Of a DNA stretch of 64,000 bases, positions 1 through 8,392 are shown in pieces (position 1 is the stretch's first letter; each line of letters starts with the position of its first letter). The DNA is from JADCCX01 sp051649305 (GTDB lineage Bacteria; Pseudomonadota; Alphaproteobacteria; Rhizobiales; Beijerinckiaceae), in NCBI GenBank assembly GCA_051649305.1, contig JBOFGV010000004.1:24918-88917 (forward strand), read 5' to 3'. Both the position numbers and the translations under genes were made by a program. The notes beneath the pieces are model-generated. The model ran no database searches, was not told the DNA's origin, and saw only the letters and a list, made by a program, of their open reading frames with translations.

Positions 1-342
1 AATATCGGCTCATTGATGAGTGGACTGGCACGGGCAACGGTTGCGCCCTATACGGTTTCCAAAGGCGGCGTGAAACTGTTGACGCAGGCGATGGCAGCGG
101 AATGGGCAGCGAGCGGCATTCAGGCCAACGCCATCGGACCGGGATATATGCTGACAGACATGAATCAGGCCCTGATCGACAATCCTGACTTTAACGCCTG
201 GGTGACAGCACGCACGCCCTCCAGACGCTGGGGCAAGCCTGATGAACTGATTGGTGCAGCGGTGTTTCTGGCATCATCCGCTTCAAGCTATATCAATGGC
301 CAGATCATTTATGTCGATGGTGGCATGACGGCCATTTTGTAG
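1..342 (+). CDS. SDR family oxidoreductase, gluconate 5-dehydrogenase-like (5' truncated)
   Basis: The reading frame is open from the first base, so the start codon lies outside the window and only the last 113 residues are visible. The catalytic YxxxK motif of short-chain dehydrogenases is present (Y encoded at 49, K at 61), followed by the usual C-terminal run of GPGY, RWGKPDE, GAAVFLAS and YVDGGM. The C-terminus resembles gluconate 5-dehydrogenases (IdnO type), which interconvert gluconate and 5-ketogluconate with NAD(P)H, but substrate cannot be assigned from this part alone. The missing N-terminus would carry the Rossmann nucleotide-binding glycines. The next gene starts 209 bp downstream behind its own candidate promoter, so this gene probably belongs to an operon to the left. 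Confidence 0.85.
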   Translation, partial: NIGSLMSGLARATVAPYTVSKGGVKLLTQAMAAEWAASGIQANAIGPGYMLTDMNQALIDNPDFNAWVTARTPSRRWGKPDELIGAAVFLASSASSYINGQIIYVDGGMTAIL

Positions 343-351
343 CAGCCTTAT

Positions 352-370
352 TTTTGTGCATTGCACAAAA
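352..370. promoter_or_regulatory. 19-bp perfect palindrome upstream of the nitrate operon (candidate operator)
   Basis: TTTTGTGCA and its exact reverse complement TGCACAAAA flank a single T. The site lies about 100 bp upstream of the candidate -24/-12 promoter at 468, a normal distance for an activator site. Its core, TGC-N3-GCA, also resembles PhaR-type sites like those before the phasin gene at the right end of the window, so the regulator is not clear. A weaker dyad (GGCAC-N5-GTGCC) follows at about 374-388. Confidence 0.5.
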
Positions 371-467
371 TCGAGGCACTGTGTGTGCCCATCTCACAAT
401 ACTCGTTCATTTCAGTTTTGCATGTGGAAGAGGGCAAATACCACGCGTTTCTCGTGAAATGGCGTTT

Positions 468-483
468 TGGCACGCTCTTTGTA
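468..483 (+). promoter_or_regulatory. candidate sigma-54 (-24/-12) promoter of the nitrate operon
   Basis: TGGCACGCTCTTTGTA matches the RpoN consensus TGGCAC-N5-TTGCW except for one C-to-T change in the -12 element. The GG and GT dinucleotides are ten bases apart, as required. Transcription would begin near 494, leaving a leader of about 58 nt with a small hairpin (CGCATG/CATGCG, 509-524) before the permease start. RpoN control with NtrC is common for nitrate assimilation in this group. The match is seen directly; its activity is inferred. Confidence 0.5.
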
Positions 484-551
484 ACCACCGATCCTGAAAG
501 TGATGGTCCGCATGTCTTCATGCGCGGATATCCAGAAAAAGGATCAGTGCG

Positions 552-1475
552 ATGGGGCTTGCCCAACTGAAAACCGTTGAAACGACGCAGGCAGTCGTTG
601 TTGCTCCGAAAGCTGAGGCAGTCGGGACGACAGCGAAGGTTGTGCATCTGAAAAAACCTGCCAGCGCCATTCTTGCCGAAAAGCTGAAGTACTGGAGCAA
701 CTGGACCCTTGTGACGGTTGTTCCGCCGCTGATCACAGTGGCTCTTCTGATGCTGGTTTGGCAGATCGCATTTTCCAAGCCCGGCGCATCCTTGCCAGCA
801 CCAACGGTTGTCTGGGCGGAAGCGCATGAACTGATCATGCAGCCGTTTTACTGGGCAAGCTCGCAGGACATTGGTCTGGGCTGGCGCGTCATGACATCGC
901 TGCAGCGCGTGCTTATCGGCTTCGGACTGGCTGCTGTTGTCGGCATCTTTATTGGTGCGGTCATTGGCCAGTCGATCTGGGCCATGCGGGGGCTTGATCC
1001 CGTGTTTCAGGTGCTGCGCACGGTTCCGCCATTGGCATGGTTGCCCATTTCGCTGGCGGCTTTCCGCGACTCCAACCCGTCAGCAATCTTCGTGATTTTC
1101 ATTACAGCCATTTGGCCGGTGATCATCAACACGGCTGTTGGCATCCGCAACATCCCGCAGGACTACCGCAACGTGGCGGCGGTGCTTCGGCTCAACTCCA
1201 TCGAATTTTTCTTCAAGGTGATGCTGCCGTCAGCCGCACCCTACATCTTCACGGGCCTGCGCATCGGCGTTGGCCTCTCCTGGCTTGCCATCGTTGCCGC
1301 TGAAATGCTGACCGGGGGAGTGGGCATCGGCTTCTTCATCTGGGATGCATGGAACTCATCCAAGTTGCCAGACATTGTCGTGGCGCTTCTCTACATCGGC
1401 CTTGTTGGCTTCGTGCTGGATCGCCTCGTTGCTGCCCTCGGCAACGTCGTGACACGCGGCACTGCAGCATCCTGA
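552..1475 (+). CDS. nrtB: nitrate/nitrite ABC transporter permease (NrtB/NtrB type)
   Basis: This 307-residue protein is the inner-membrane channel of a NitT/TauT-type importer. After a soluble N-terminus of about 60 residues it has several hydrophobic segments of the binding-protein-dependent permease fold. The stretch containing RTVPPLAWLPISLAAF and the segment TGLRIGVGLSWLAIVAAEML are characteristic of NrtB rather than of sulfonate permeases, and the C-terminal half holds the ATPase-coupling loop. The start at 552 has an AAAGGA ribosome site. It is followed 17 bp later by the cognate ATPase. No NrtA-type substrate-binding gene lies between the upstream SDR gene and this permease, so the binding protein must be encoded elsewhere or be absent. 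Confidence 0.9.
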   Translation: MGLAQLKTVETTQAVVVAPKAEAVGTTAKVVHLKKPASAILAEKLKYWSNWTLVTVVPPLITVALLMLVWQIAFSKPGASLPAPTVVWAEAHELIMQPFYWASSQDIGLGWRVMTSLQRVLIGFGLAAVVGIFIGAVIGQSIWAMRGLDPVFQVLRTVPPLAWLPISLAAFRDSNPSAIFVIFITAIWPVIINTAVGIRNIPQDYRNVAAVLRLNSIEFFFKVMLPSAAPYIFTGLRIGVGLSWLAIVAAEMLTGGVGIGFFIWDAWNSSKLPDIVVALLYIGLVGFVLDRLVAALGNVVTRGTAAS

Positions 1476-1492
1476 GCGAAAGGAAAACAGCC

Positions 1493-2293
1493 ATGACCAA
1501 AGCTCACCTCAAGCTTGACCATATCGACAAGAGCTTCCAGCGCGGTGCTTCCACCACTGAGGTGCTCAAAGATATCAATTTGACCATCAACAATGGCGAG
1601 TATGTCTCGATCATCGGCCATTCCGGCTGCGGCAAGTCCACCTTGCTCAATATCATCGCCGGTTTGACGCCTGTGACAAGTGGTGCTGTGCTTCTGGAAA
1701 ATCACGAGGTCAACAGTCCCGGACCAGACCGCGCCGTGGTGTTCCAGAACCATTCCTTGCTGCCGTGGCTAACCGTTTACGAGAACGTGTCTCTCGCAGT
1801 GAACAAGGTGTTTGGCTCCAGCAAGAACAAGCGCGAGCGAGATGAGTGGATCAGGCATAATCTGGCGCTGGTGCACATGACCCATGCGCTCGACAAGCGT
1901 CCGTCCGAAATCTCGGGCGGTATGAAGCAGCGCGTCGGCATTGCACGTGCGTTGGCGATGGAGCCAAAAATCCTGCTGCTTGATGAGCCTTTCGGTGCGC
2001 TTGACGCATTGACCCGCGCGCACCTGCAGGACTCGGTGATGGACATTCACTCGCGTCTGAAGAACACCATGATCATGATCACCCACGATGTGGACGAAGC
2101 CGTCTTGCTGTCCGACCGCATCGTCATGATGACCAACGGTCCAGCAGCCACCATCGGCGAGGTTCTGGATGTGAAACTGGACAGGCCCCGTAAGAGGCTC
2201 GATCTCGTCAATGATCCTGTCTACATCCAGTGCCGTGTTGGCGTCCTCGAGTTCCTCTATGCGCGCCACAAGGCGCCGTCGATAGCAGCCTGA
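1493..2293 (+). CDS. nitrate/nitrite ABC transporter ATP-binding protein (NrtC/NrtD type)
   Basis: This 266-residue cytoplasmic ATPase energises the NrtB-type permease. It shows Walker A (GHSGCGKST), a Q-loop (VFQNHSLLPW), the ABC signature SGGMKQR, Walker B (ILLLDEPFGALD) and the H-loop (MITHD). I chose the ATG at 1493 because AGGAAAAC precedes it and because the longer frame starting at 1349 would overlap the permease by more than 120 bp. There is no extra C-terminal binding-protein-like domain of the cyanobacterial NrtC kind. The next gene, nirA, starts 14 bp downstream, which ties uptake to nitrite reduction in a single operon. Confidence 0.92.
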   Translation: MTKAHLKLDHIDKSFQRGASTTEVLKDINLTINNGEYVSIIGHSGCGKSTLLNIIAGLTPVTSGAVLLENHEVNSPGPDRAVVFQNHSLLPWLTVYENVSLAVNKVFGSSKNKRERDEWIRHNLALVHMTHALDKRPSEISGGMKQRVGIARALAMEPKILLLDEPFGALDALTRAHLQDSVMDIHSRLKNTMIMITHDVDEAVLLSDRIVMMTNGPAATIGEVLDVKLDRPRKRLDLVNDPVYIQCRVGVLEFLYARHKAPSIAA

Positions 2294-2307
2294 GAACACA
2301 CGCTATT

Positions 2308-4059
2308 ATGAGCAGTGACTTTTCATCGGACCAGAAGCGCTACCTGGAAGGGTTTGTCTCCGGCATTCAGGCAGGCAAACTGGCTGGCGGTGCGCCAAAG
2401 CCTGCGGCGGAGCCTTCCGGGCCTGATGCTGTGCACATCGCAGCGCAGGATGCGACAACCGCCAAAGGCGGCAAGCTGGTTGATCAGGAAAAGTGGAAGC
2501 GGGCGGAGCACCCGTTTGATGCTTACCAGCGCTTCAAGGCGCAAGCGGCCAAGGGTGAATATCCCAAGCCCGAAGATAATTTCCGCTGGCGCTATTTCGG
2601 CCTGTTCTATGTGGCACCTGCCCAGAACAGCTATATGTGCCGGTTGCGCATTCCCAACGGTATTCTGACGCACTGGCAGTTCTCGGGCTTTGCCGATCTC
2701 GCTGACAAGCATGCGGGCGGCTACAGCCATGTGACGACACGCGCCAACCTTCAGGCCCGCGAAATAAAGGCGGAAAGCGCCATTCCGGTCATCGAGGGCA
2801 TACTCGATCTCGGCCTTTGTTCCAAAGGTTCAGGGGCTGACAACATCCGCAATGTTACGGGCTCTGCGACCGCAGGCATTGATCCGCAGGAGTTGGCCGA
2901 TACCCGCCCGCTAGCTCGCGAGTGGCACCATCACATCCTCAACACGCGCACGCTCTACGGCCTGCCGCGCAAGTTCAATGTGGCTTTTGATGGTGGCGGC
3001 AGCATTCCGACGCTGGAGGAAAGCAACGACATTGGCTTTCAGGCTGTGATGGTGGGTGAGGGCGCATCGGTTGAACCCGGCCTCTGGTGGCGCATTGTGC
3101 TGGGTGGCATTTCCGGCCACCGTGATCTGGCGCGGGCCTCAGGCGTGTTCTGCAAGGCAGAGGATTGCACGCCCATTGCCGATGCGATGATCCGTGTATT
3201 CAGTGCCCATGGCGACCGCACAAACCGCACAAAGGCACGGTTGAAATACGTGCTTGATGACTGGGGCTTCGACAAGTTCATTGCTGAGACGGAAGCTGTG
3301 CTTGGCAAGAACCTGACGCGCATTCCGGAAAGCGCTGTTGCGCCACGCGGTGCATTTGATCGTCTGGCCCACATCGGTGTTCATCCGCAAAAACAAACAG
3401 GTCTGAACTGGGTTGGTGTCACATTGCCGGTTGGCAAGTTGAGCACAGCGCAAATGCGGGGGATTGCAGCGCTGGCCCATGCCTACGGTGATGGCGACAT
3501 TCGCCTGACTGTCTGGCAAAATCTGCTGCTTTCCGGTGTGCCTTCCGACAAGGTTGCGCTGGTGGTCGCTGGCGTTGAGAAGTTGGGGCTTTCGACCAAG
3601 GCCACGTCCATGCAGGCAGGTCTTGTGGCTTGCACTGGCGCCACGGGTTGCAAGTTTGCAGCCGCCTTCACCAAGGAGGATGCGCTGAAGATCGCGACGC
3701 ATGTCGATGCGCGCATGACACTGGACCAGCCGGTCAATGTGCATCTCACCGGTTGCCATCACTCCTGCGCACAGCATTACATTGGCGACATCGGCCTTAT
3801 CGGCGCGAAAGTGCCGATCAATGACGATGGCGACACAGTGGAGGGCTATGACTTTGTGGTCGGTGGTGGCTTTGCCGATGCCGCAAAAATCGGCCGCGAA
3901 TTGTGGAAAGGCGTGAAGGCGGAGGATGCGCCGGCGCGCGTGGAACAGCTCCTGCGTGCCTGGCAGGGCAACCGTGCTGACGCCGCCGAGAGCTTCCACA
4001 GCTTCGCCAACCGCGTGGACAACGAGACATTGACCAAGCTTGCGGAGAGCGCCGCATGA
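2308..4059 (+). CDS. nirA: assimilatory nitrite reductase, NirA family (siroheme/4Fe-4S)
   Basis: This 583-residue protein belongs to the nitrite/sulfite reductase haemoprotein family and should carry out the six-electron reduction of nitrite to ammonium. Both ferredoxin-like half domains and both siroheme/Fe-S halves are present. The cluster ligands are visible as C-x5-C (residues 442 and 448) and C-x3-C (483 and 487, in TGCHHSC). The N-terminus (SDFSSDQKRYLEGFVSG) is typical of the NirA proteins of Hyphomicrobiales nitrate operons. Sulfite reduction is the main alternative, but the NrtB-type transporter upstream favours nitrite. The start at 2308 avoids overlap with the ATPase. The stop overlaps the next start as ATGA, so translation is probably coupled. 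Confidence 0.9.
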   Translation: MSSDFSSDQKRYLEGFVSGIQAGKLAGGAPKPAAEPSGPDAVHIAAQDATTAKGGKLVDQEKWKRAEHPFDAYQRFKAQAAKGEYPKPEDNFRWRYFGLFYVAPAQNSYMCRLRIPNGILTHWQFSGFADLADKHAGGYSHVTTRANLQAREIKAESAIPVIEGILDLGLCSKGSGADNIRNVTGSATAGIDPQELADTRPLAREWHHHILNTRTLYGLPRKFNVAFDGGGSIPTLEESNDIGFQAVMVGEGASVEPGLWWRIVLGGISGHRDLARASGVFCKAEDCTPIADAMIRVFSAHGDRTNRTKARLKYVLDDWGFDKFIAETEAVLGKNLTRIPESAVAPRGAFDRLAHIGVHPQKQTGLNWVGVTLPVGKLSTAQMRGIAALAHAYGDGDIRLTVWQNLLLSGVPSDKVALVVAGVEKLGLSTKATSMQAGLVACTGATGCKFAAAFTKEDALKIATHVDARMTLDQPVNVHLTGCHHSCAQHYIGDIGLIGAKVPINDDGDTVEGYDFVVGGGFADAAKIGRELWKGVKAEDAPARVEQLLRAWQGNRADAAESFHSFANRVDNETLTKLAESAA

Positions 4060-5654
4060 CAATGCCCATGGCCCCGATCAAGAGCTTTGATTTGCTGCCA
4101 GAAAATGCGCCGTTTTCTGGTGATCAACGCCTGTGGCTCAGCGGGTTTTTCGCAGGCTACCTCAACCTTGATACCGCTGCTGTCACTGCGCTTTCACCCG
4201 GTGAGGCTTCAAGCCTGATCGCGGGTTTACCTGCCGAGGATGAAGACGCACCCTGGCATGATCCCGCTATGGAGATTGCCGACCGCATGAAACTGGCGGA
4301 TGGCAAGCCCGTGAAGCGCCGGATGTTTGCTGCCATGGCGCAGCAGAACTGCGGGCAGTGCGGCTATCTCTGCGAAACCTATTCCGCTGCCATTGCCGAC
4401 GGCAAAGAGCCGAAGCTCAATCTCTGTGCGCCGGGCGGCAAGGACACCCTGCGCATGCTGAAGCAACTGGCTGAAGAGCTTGGCTCTGGTGGCGCTGCTC
4501 CCGTTGCTGCAGAGATTGCAGCCCCAGTGGCCGTTGGTCCCAAAGGCTATGCACGGGACAACCCAGTGCAGGCGACGTTTCTGTCCCGCCGCAAGCTTAA
4601 CGGTGCGGGCTCTGAAAAGGAAACATTCCACATCGAGTTTGATCTCGCTGCATCCGGCATCACCTACAAAGCCGGGGATTCCTTCGGTGTGTTTGCTGCC
4701 AATGATGAGCGCTTGGCCGATGCTGTCATCGCATTGATTGGTGCAAGGCCGGAGCATGATCTGGGTGGCAAGACACTGCGCCATGCGCTCATCCACGAGC
4801 GGGCATTGGGGGCTGCACCCGACAACCTGTTCCAGTTGATTTCCTTCGTCACTGGTGGCGCAACGCGCGCCAAGGCGCAGGCACTTGCAAAGGGCGAAGA
4901 CCCTGACGATGATCTTGCCTTGCTGGATGTGCTGGGTACTCTCCACAAGTTTGCAGGACTCAAGGTCAGCCCGGAAGCCTTTGTTGAAGCGCTGGATGAA
5001 TTGCAGCCCCGGCTCTATTCCATCTCCTCTTCGCCGCACCACGAAAAGGATCGGTTGACGCTGACAGTGGATTGCGTGCGCTATGCGCTCGGCAAGCGCC
5101 AGCGCTTTGGTGTTGCGTCCACATTCCTTGGCGAGCGTATTGCCGAAAGCCAGACACTGCCGGTTTATGTGCAGGCGGCCCATGGCTTCGGCCTGCCGGA
5201 TGATGCCACCAAACCAGTGATCATGGTTGGTCCGGGCACCGGCATCGCACCGTTCCGTGCCTTCCTGCAGGACCGCGCAGCAACAAAAGCGCCTGGGCGC
5301 AACTGGCTGTTCTTTGGCCATCAGCGTGTTGCGGAAGATTTTTTCTATGCCGATGAACTCAACGCCATGAAAGACCAAGGCCAACTGGAGCGCCTGACGC
5401 TCGCATGGTCGCGCGATGGCAAGGACAAGATCTACGTGCAGGACCGCATGCGCGAGAATGGCGCTGAACTCTGGGCATGGTTCGGGCAGGGCGCACATTT
5501 CTATATCTGCGGGGATGCCAAGCGCATGGCGAAGGATGTCGAGCGGGCCTTGGTCGATATCGCAGCCGAGCACGGCAAGATGAGTACTGATGACGCCGTG
5601 GCTTTTGTGGCGGGCCTTAAGAAGTCCGGGCGCTATCAGGCGGACGTCTACTGA
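4056..5654 (+). CDS. Fe-S/FAD/NADPH reductase, sulfite reductase alpha-subunit-like, partner of NirA
   Basis: This 532-residue protein should pass electrons from NAD(P)H to NirA. Residues 99-124 form a small Fe-S motif (C-x2-C-x3-C-x17-C, ending CAPGG) resembling the single-cluster domain of RnfB. From about residue 165 it continues as a CysJ-like module: an FAD-binding domain with RLYSISSSP, then an NADPH domain with VGPGTGIAPFRAF, and it ends in the family-typical DVY. The flavodoxin (FMN) domain of true CysJ is missing, and the Fe-S domain appears to take its place. The gene overlaps nirA at its start and cysG at its stop (TGATG), so all three are tightly coupled. The role as a nitrite-reductase electron donor is inferred from this context. 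Confidence 0.85.
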   Translation: MTMPMAPIKSFDLLPENAPFSGDQRLWLSGFFAGYLNLDTAAVTALSPGEASSLIAGLPAEDEDAPWHDPAMEIADRMKLADGKPVKRRMFAAMAQQNCGQCGYLCETYSAAIADGKEPKLNLCAPGGKDTLRMLKQLAEELGSGGAAPVAAEIAAPVAVGPKGYARDNPVQATFLSRRKLNGAGSEKETFHIEFDLAASGITYKAGDSFGVFAANDERLADAVIALIGARPEHDLGGKTLRHALIHERALGAAPDNLFQLISFVTGGATRAKAQALAKGEDPDDDLALLDVLGTLHKFAGLKVSPEAFVEALDELQPRLYSISSSPHHEKDRLTLTVDCVRYALGKRQRFGVASTFLGERIAESQTLPVYVQAAHGFGLPDDATKPVIMVGPGTGIAPFRAFLQDRAATKAPGRNWLFFGHQRVAEDFFYADELNAMKDQGQLERLTLAWSRDGKDKIYVQDRMRENGAELWAWFGQGAHFYICGDAKRMAKDVERALVDIAAEHGKMSTDDAVAFVAGLKKSGRYQADVY

Positions 5655-7129
5655 TGAGCACCGTGACGCCCTTCGCACGCCAGCGCGCCCCGCGCGAGAC
5701 CGTGGAGCGGATGGGTGATCTTGCGACTTTGCCGGTGTTTTACAAACTGCGCGGCAAGACAGTCCTGCTGGCTGGAGGCTCTGCCGGCACAGCCTGGAAA
5801 GCCGAGTTGCTGGCCGCAGCAGGTGCTGCTGTACGTCTGGTTTGGGATGAGCCTGATGCTGAAACAATCAAACTCAAGCACGCCTGGCCAGAGCGTGTTG
5901 TGCTGGTGGAACGCAAGCTTAAAGACACTGACTTTGACAACGTTGCCATGGCCATCGGCGCGTTGGAAGATGATGCGGAGGCTGCGCATTTTGCCTCAAC
6001 CGCGCGCAGCAAGGGCATCCCCGTCAACGTGGTGGACAAGCCTGCCTTCTGTGACTTCCAGTTCGGTTCCATCGTCAACCGTTCGCCGCTGATCATCGGC
6101 ATTTCAACAGATGGTGGCGCGCCGCCCCTTGGTCAGGCCGTTCGTTCGATGATTGAAACCTTGCTGCCTGCGGGTCTTGCACGCTGGGCGCAGGCCGCGA
6201 AAAACTGGCGCGGGCGCGTGATGTCTGCCGGATTGGATGGCGCTGATCGCAAGACGTTCTGGCGACGCTTTGCCAAGGAGGCGATGGCCAGACCCAATGA
6301 AGCGCCATGCCCGGTTGAGCGCGAGGCCATGATCGCTGATCTGGAGTTTGACAGCAAAACCCGGAGCAGGGGGCATCTCGCATTGGTGGGCGCTGGCCCC
6401 GGTGATCCCGAACTCCTCACCCTGAAAGCCGTGCGGTATCTGCGCGAGGCTGATGTTATTCTCTATGACGATCTGGTGGGTGAGGGCATTCTGGGCTTTG
6501 CGCGGCGTGAGGCCCGCAAGATCCATGTGGGCAAGCGTGGCGGCAAGACATCCTGTCTGCAGCAGGACATCACCGCTCTCGCCGTGTTGTTGGCGAGCGA
6601 AGGCAACCGCGTGGTTAGGCTCAAAGGCGGCGATCCCTTGATCTTTGGCCGTGCTGATGAAGAGATGCAGGCAGCAAGTGAGGCAGGTGTTCCTGTCACT
6701 GTGGTCAACGGCATTTCGGCGGCATTGGGGGCCGCGGCCGCACTCGGAGTATCGCTGACAAAACGCGGTGTGGCGCGGCGGATGCAGTTTGTGACTGCGC
6801 ATGACGAAAAGGGCAGGTTGCCATCAACAGTCCACTGGCCCAGCATTGCTGATCCCGATGCGACGACATGCGTCTATATGGGCCGCAAGAACCTGCCGCC
6901 GTTTATCGCTGAAGCCCGCAGACATGGCCTTGCTGCAGACACGCCTGTCAGGCTTGTCGTGAACGCCACGCGGCCTGATGAAGTGGTTGTGTCAGGGACG
7001 GCAGCAACCATTGCTGAAATCGCAGGCTTCTCTGATGCCAGCGGTCCGGCCATGCTGCTGATTGGATATGCGCTTGAGAAAGCCAACAGTGAAACCGCCA
7101 TTGCCCCTTATCGCCTCGCGGCGGAATAA
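5654..7129 (+). CDS. cysG: siroheme synthase CysG
   Basis: This 491-residue trifunctional enzyme makes siroheme, the cofactor of NirA, from uroporphyrinogen III. The N-terminal third is the precorrin-2 dehydrogenase/ferrochelatase domain, with an NAD-binding glycine stretch (LLAGGSAGTAWKAELL). The C-terminal half, from about residue 235, is the SAM-dependent uroporphyrinogen methyltransferase, beginning ALVGAGPGDPELLTLKA and containing LKGGDPLIFGR. The length is slightly above the E. coli enzyme. The start overlaps the upstream stop by one base, placing it as the last gene of the operon. The following pobA gene is 73 bp away and functionally unrelated. Confidence 0.93.
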   Translation: MSTVTPFARQRAPRETVERMGDLATLPVFYKLRGKTVLLAGGSAGTAWKAELLAAAGAAVRLVWDEPDAETIKLKHAWPERVVLVERKLKDTDFDNVAMAIGALEDDAEAAHFASTARSKGIPVNVVDKPAFCDFQFGSIVNRSPLIIGISTDGGAPPLGQAVRSMIETLLPAGLARWAQAAKNWRGRVMSAGLDGADRKTFWRRFAKEAMARPNEAPCPVEREAMIADLEFDSKTRSRGHLALVGAGPGDPELLTLKAVRYLREADVILYDDLVGEGILGFARREARKIHVGKRGGKTSCLQQDITALAVLLASEGNRVVRLKGGDPLIFGRADEEMQAASEAGVPVTVVNGISAALGAAAALGVSLTKRGVARRMQFVTAHDEKGRLPSTVHWPSIADPDATTCVYMGRKNLPPFIAEARRHGLAADTPVRLVVNATRPDEVVVSGTAATIAEIAGFSDASGPAMLLIGYALEKANSETAIAPYRLAAE

Positions 7130-7202
7130 CTGATTATCCCGCCTGCCTCTTGAAACCGGTCTGCAAGCCCGTTACGGACGGATAAGCACGCCAGAAAGAG
7201 TC

Positions 7203-8378
7203 ATGCGCACACAGGTCGTCATCATCGGTTCGGGACCAGCAGGCTTGCTGCTCGGTGCGCTCCTGTCAAAGGCAGGCATTTCCAATATCATCGTTGAGAG
7301 ACAGTCCCGCGAGTATGTGCTCGGTCGTATTCGCGCGGGCGTGCTGGAGCAGGGCACTGTCAACTTGCTGCGCAAAGCAGGTGTTGCGTCAAGGCTTGAG
7401 AAGGAGGGATTGCCGCACGATGGCTTTGCCCTTGGTTTTTCCAACCGCCGCCTGCGCATAGACCTCAAGGGTTTGACTGGCGGAAAGCACGTCACAGTTT
7501 ATGGCCAGACTGAAGTGACGCGCGATCTCATGGATGCGCGACTGGCTTCAGGCGGGACCACAATCTATGAAGCTGAAGATGTAGCGTTGCATGATTTTGA
7601 CGGCGCAAGTCCCTCAGTTTCCTACAAAAAAGATGGCACGACCCATCGCATTGCATGCGATTTCATTGCAGGTTGTGATGGCTATCACGGCATCAGCCGC
7701 GCCAGCGTCCCTCAGGACGCGCTGGCCTTGTTCGAGCGGGTCTATCCTTTCGGCTGGCTAGGGGTTCTCGCTGATGTTCCGCCATGCTCTCACGAGTTGA
7801 TCTACGCCGGGCATGAGCGGGGTTTTGCGCTTTGCTCCATGCGCTCGAGCACCCGCAGCCGCTATTACATTCAGTGCGCGGCTGATGAGAAAGTGGGCGA
7901 GTGGTCTGATGACAGGTTCTGGGATGAGTTGCGGCGCAGGCTTGATCCTGAAGCGGCTGAGAATGTCATCACTGGCGTTTCCATTGAGAAATCAATAGCG
8001 CCGCTCCGCAGCTTTGTGGCTGAGCCGCTGCGTTTTGGCCGGCTGTTTCTGGCGGGTGATGCCGCGCATATCGTTCCGCCTACAGGCGCAAAAGGCCTGA
8101 ACCTTGCGGCTGGGGATGCTTTCTATCTGTCCGAGGCCTTTGCGGAGTTCTACGCCGAAAAATCTGCAGCCGGGATTGATCATTATTCATCACGCGCGCT
8201 GGATCGCATCTGGAAAACCGAGCGGTTCTCATGGCAGATGACAACCCTGCTGCACCGGTTTGATCACTATTCGCCTTTTGAAAAGCGTATGCAGGAAGCA
8301 GAATTCCATTATCTTGAAAGCTCGCAAGCCGCGCGCACTGCGCTTGCCGAGAACTATGTTGGTTTACCCCTCAACTAA
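7203..8378 (+). CDS. pobA: 4-hydroxybenzoate 3-monooxygenase PobA
   Basis: This 391-residue cytoplasmic flavoprotein hydroxylates 4-hydroxybenzoate to protocatechuate with NAD(P)H and O2. It has the FAD dinucleotide motif VIIGSGPAGLLLGALL at the N-terminus, the DG motif (IAGCDGYHG) in the middle and the second FAD motif LFLAGDAAHIVPPTGAKGLNLA, all as in PobA. The length is the usual one for the family. It is followed 14 bp later by pcaH behind a GGGAGAAG ribosome site, so hydroxylation and ring cleavage are co-transcribed. No PobR or PcaQ regulator lies in the window. Confidence 0.95.
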   Translation: MRTQVVIIGSGPAGLLLGALLSKAGISNIIVERQSREYVLGRIRAGVLEQGTVNLLRKAGVASRLEKEGLPHDGFALGFSNRRLRIDLKGLTGGKHVTVYGQTEVTRDLMDARLASGGTTIYEAEDVALHDFDGASPSVSYKKDGTTHRIACDFIAGCDGYHGISRASVPQDALALFERVYPFGWLGVLADVPPCSHELIYAGHERGFALCSMRSSTRSRYYIQCAADEKVGEWSDDRFWDELRRRLDPEAAENVITGVSIEKSIAPLRSFVAEPLRFGRLFLAGDAAHIVPPTGAKGLNLAAGDAFYLSEAFAEFYAEKSAAGIDHYSSRALDRIWKTERFSWQMTTLLHRFDHYSPFEKRMQEAEFHYLESSQAARTALAENYVGLPLN

Positions 8379-8392
8379 CGGGAGAAGAAGCA

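Noticed and set aside
361..570. Short frame (69 codons) in the gap before nrtB
   Set aside because: It would run through the candidate sigma-54 promoter and into nrtB, has no ribosome site and no family match.
4227..5867. Long open frame (546 codons) on the minus strand opposite the nitrite reductase electron-donor gene
   Set aside because: It is antisense to a gene with clear Fe-S, FAD and NADPH motifs and has no recognisable domain; GC-rich codon bias creates such frames.
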